From Acidobacteriota bacterium (GTDB taxonomy: Bacteria > Acidobacteriota > Blastocatellia > Pyrinomonadales > Pyrinomonadaceae), in assembly GCA_003222855.1 (NCBI GenBank), contig QHXH01000237.1:1-6278 (forward strand): a DNA stretch of 6,278 nucleotides. Direction: 5' to 3'. Shown here one piece after another: positions 6,008-6,278 of the stretch. A model generated the notes under the pieces. It did no database searches and was not told the origin of the DNA. It saw only the letters and a list, made by a program, of their open reading frames with translations. Every line of letters begins with the position of its first letter. The first letter of the stretch is position 1. The translations under genes and the position numbers were made by a program.

Positions 6008-6278
6008 TTAACTCCACAAGTACCTCTCGTCATATTCAATTTCATATCGATTCAGAAATTCCAGGAATTCGTCTTTGAAGGTTCGCTTCGCGTGATGATG
6101 AGACTGATCATGTATGTATTTAATGACTTTCTTTTCCTCCGACTTGCTGACGCTGAATGCGCCATAACCTTCCTTCCACGCGAAACCTCTTCGCTTCGGA
6201 AAAGATTCATGAGTCCACCGGGACGAATTCGATTTCACAACGTTGACGAAATCAGCAATTGATATCGTTGAAGGCAGG
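6008..6278 (-). CDS. IS200-like Y1 (HUH) transposase, C-terminal part (5' end outside window)
   Basis: On the - strand the frame is open from the window edge to TAA at 6008-6010, giving about 90 residues (LPSTISIADFVNVVKSNSSR, and so on). This matches the C-terminal half of IS200-like Y1 transposases: SNSSRWTHESFP, then FAWKEGYGAFSVSKS, KYIHDQSHHH, and the characteristic ending EIEYDERYLW. The Tyr in KYIHDQ is the likely catalytic nucleophile that nicks single-stranded DNA. The HUH (H-x-H) metal motif lies in the part beyond the window. Such enzymes move or process DNA ends that form hairpins. The GTG at 6238 is internal, because conserved sequence continues upstream of it. Its 3' end is 7 nt from the hairpin array at 5873-6000, which suits a REP-associated or IS200-type arrangement. 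Domestication versus mobility cannot be told from the visible half. Confidence 0.88.
   Translation of the reverse strand, partial: LPSTISIADFVNVVKSNSSRWTHESFPKRRGFAWKEGYGAFSVSKSEEKKVIKYIHDQSHHHAKRTFKDEFLEFLNRYEIEYDERYLWS

Noticed and set aside
5864..6262. A 132-codon + strand ORF at the right end
   Set aside because: Its first half is the hairpin array and its second half is antisense to the conserved Y1 transposase.

Overview
The window is about 55% GC bacterial chromosome. All intact housekeeping genes lie on the + strand, and a transposase fragment enters from the right edge on the - strand. The gene repertoire, the GC content and a dispersed repeat whose translation reads 'HRRDAEDAE...' suggest a soil-type, Gram-negative-like bacterium. 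Acidobacteriota (for example Blastocatellia-like) is my best guess. It is an inference from gene style, not a demonstrated placement.

Layout, left to right. (1) 1-255: C-terminal end of phosphatidylglycerophosphatase A (pgpA), cut by the window edge. (2) 382-570: a small, very charged, probably disordered protein of unknown function, 9 nt ahead of serA. (3) 580-2158: D-3-phosphoglycerate dehydrogenase (serA) of the long type with ASB and ACT domains. It is broken by an apparent deletion of about 23 nt directly after the catalytic His motif, so the two halves are in different frames. (4) 2165-2323: a 139-bp imperfect palindrome flanked by perfect 10-bp direct repeats, which looks like a MITE-type insertion with a target-site duplication. 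(5) 2410-3702: a multi-pass membrane protein of the DUF1624/HGSNAT-catalytic-like family. (6) 3752-4393: a YceI-family lipoprotein. (7) 4449-4486: three overlapping, partly exclusive hairpins. (8) 4510-5862: a circularly permuted ATP-grasp ligase of unknown substrate. (9) 5873-6000: an array of small hairpins alternating with a repeated GGANNGTCAGY motif. (10) 6008-6278: the C-terminal part of an IS200-like (Y1) HUH transposase on the - strand, whose 3' end abuts the hairpin array.

The genes do not form one pathway. pgpA serves phospholipid synthesis and serA serves serine synthesis. The DUF1624 and YceI genes are 49 nt apart and could share a transcript as envelope proteins. The ATP-grasp gene appears to stand alone. 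The most interesting material is non-coding: the palindrome with a target-site-duplication signature, and the hairpin-plus-motif array beside the Y1 transposase, which may be that enzyme's substrate. The broken serA is also notable, because losing it would imply serine auxotrophy, a second copy, or an assembly error.
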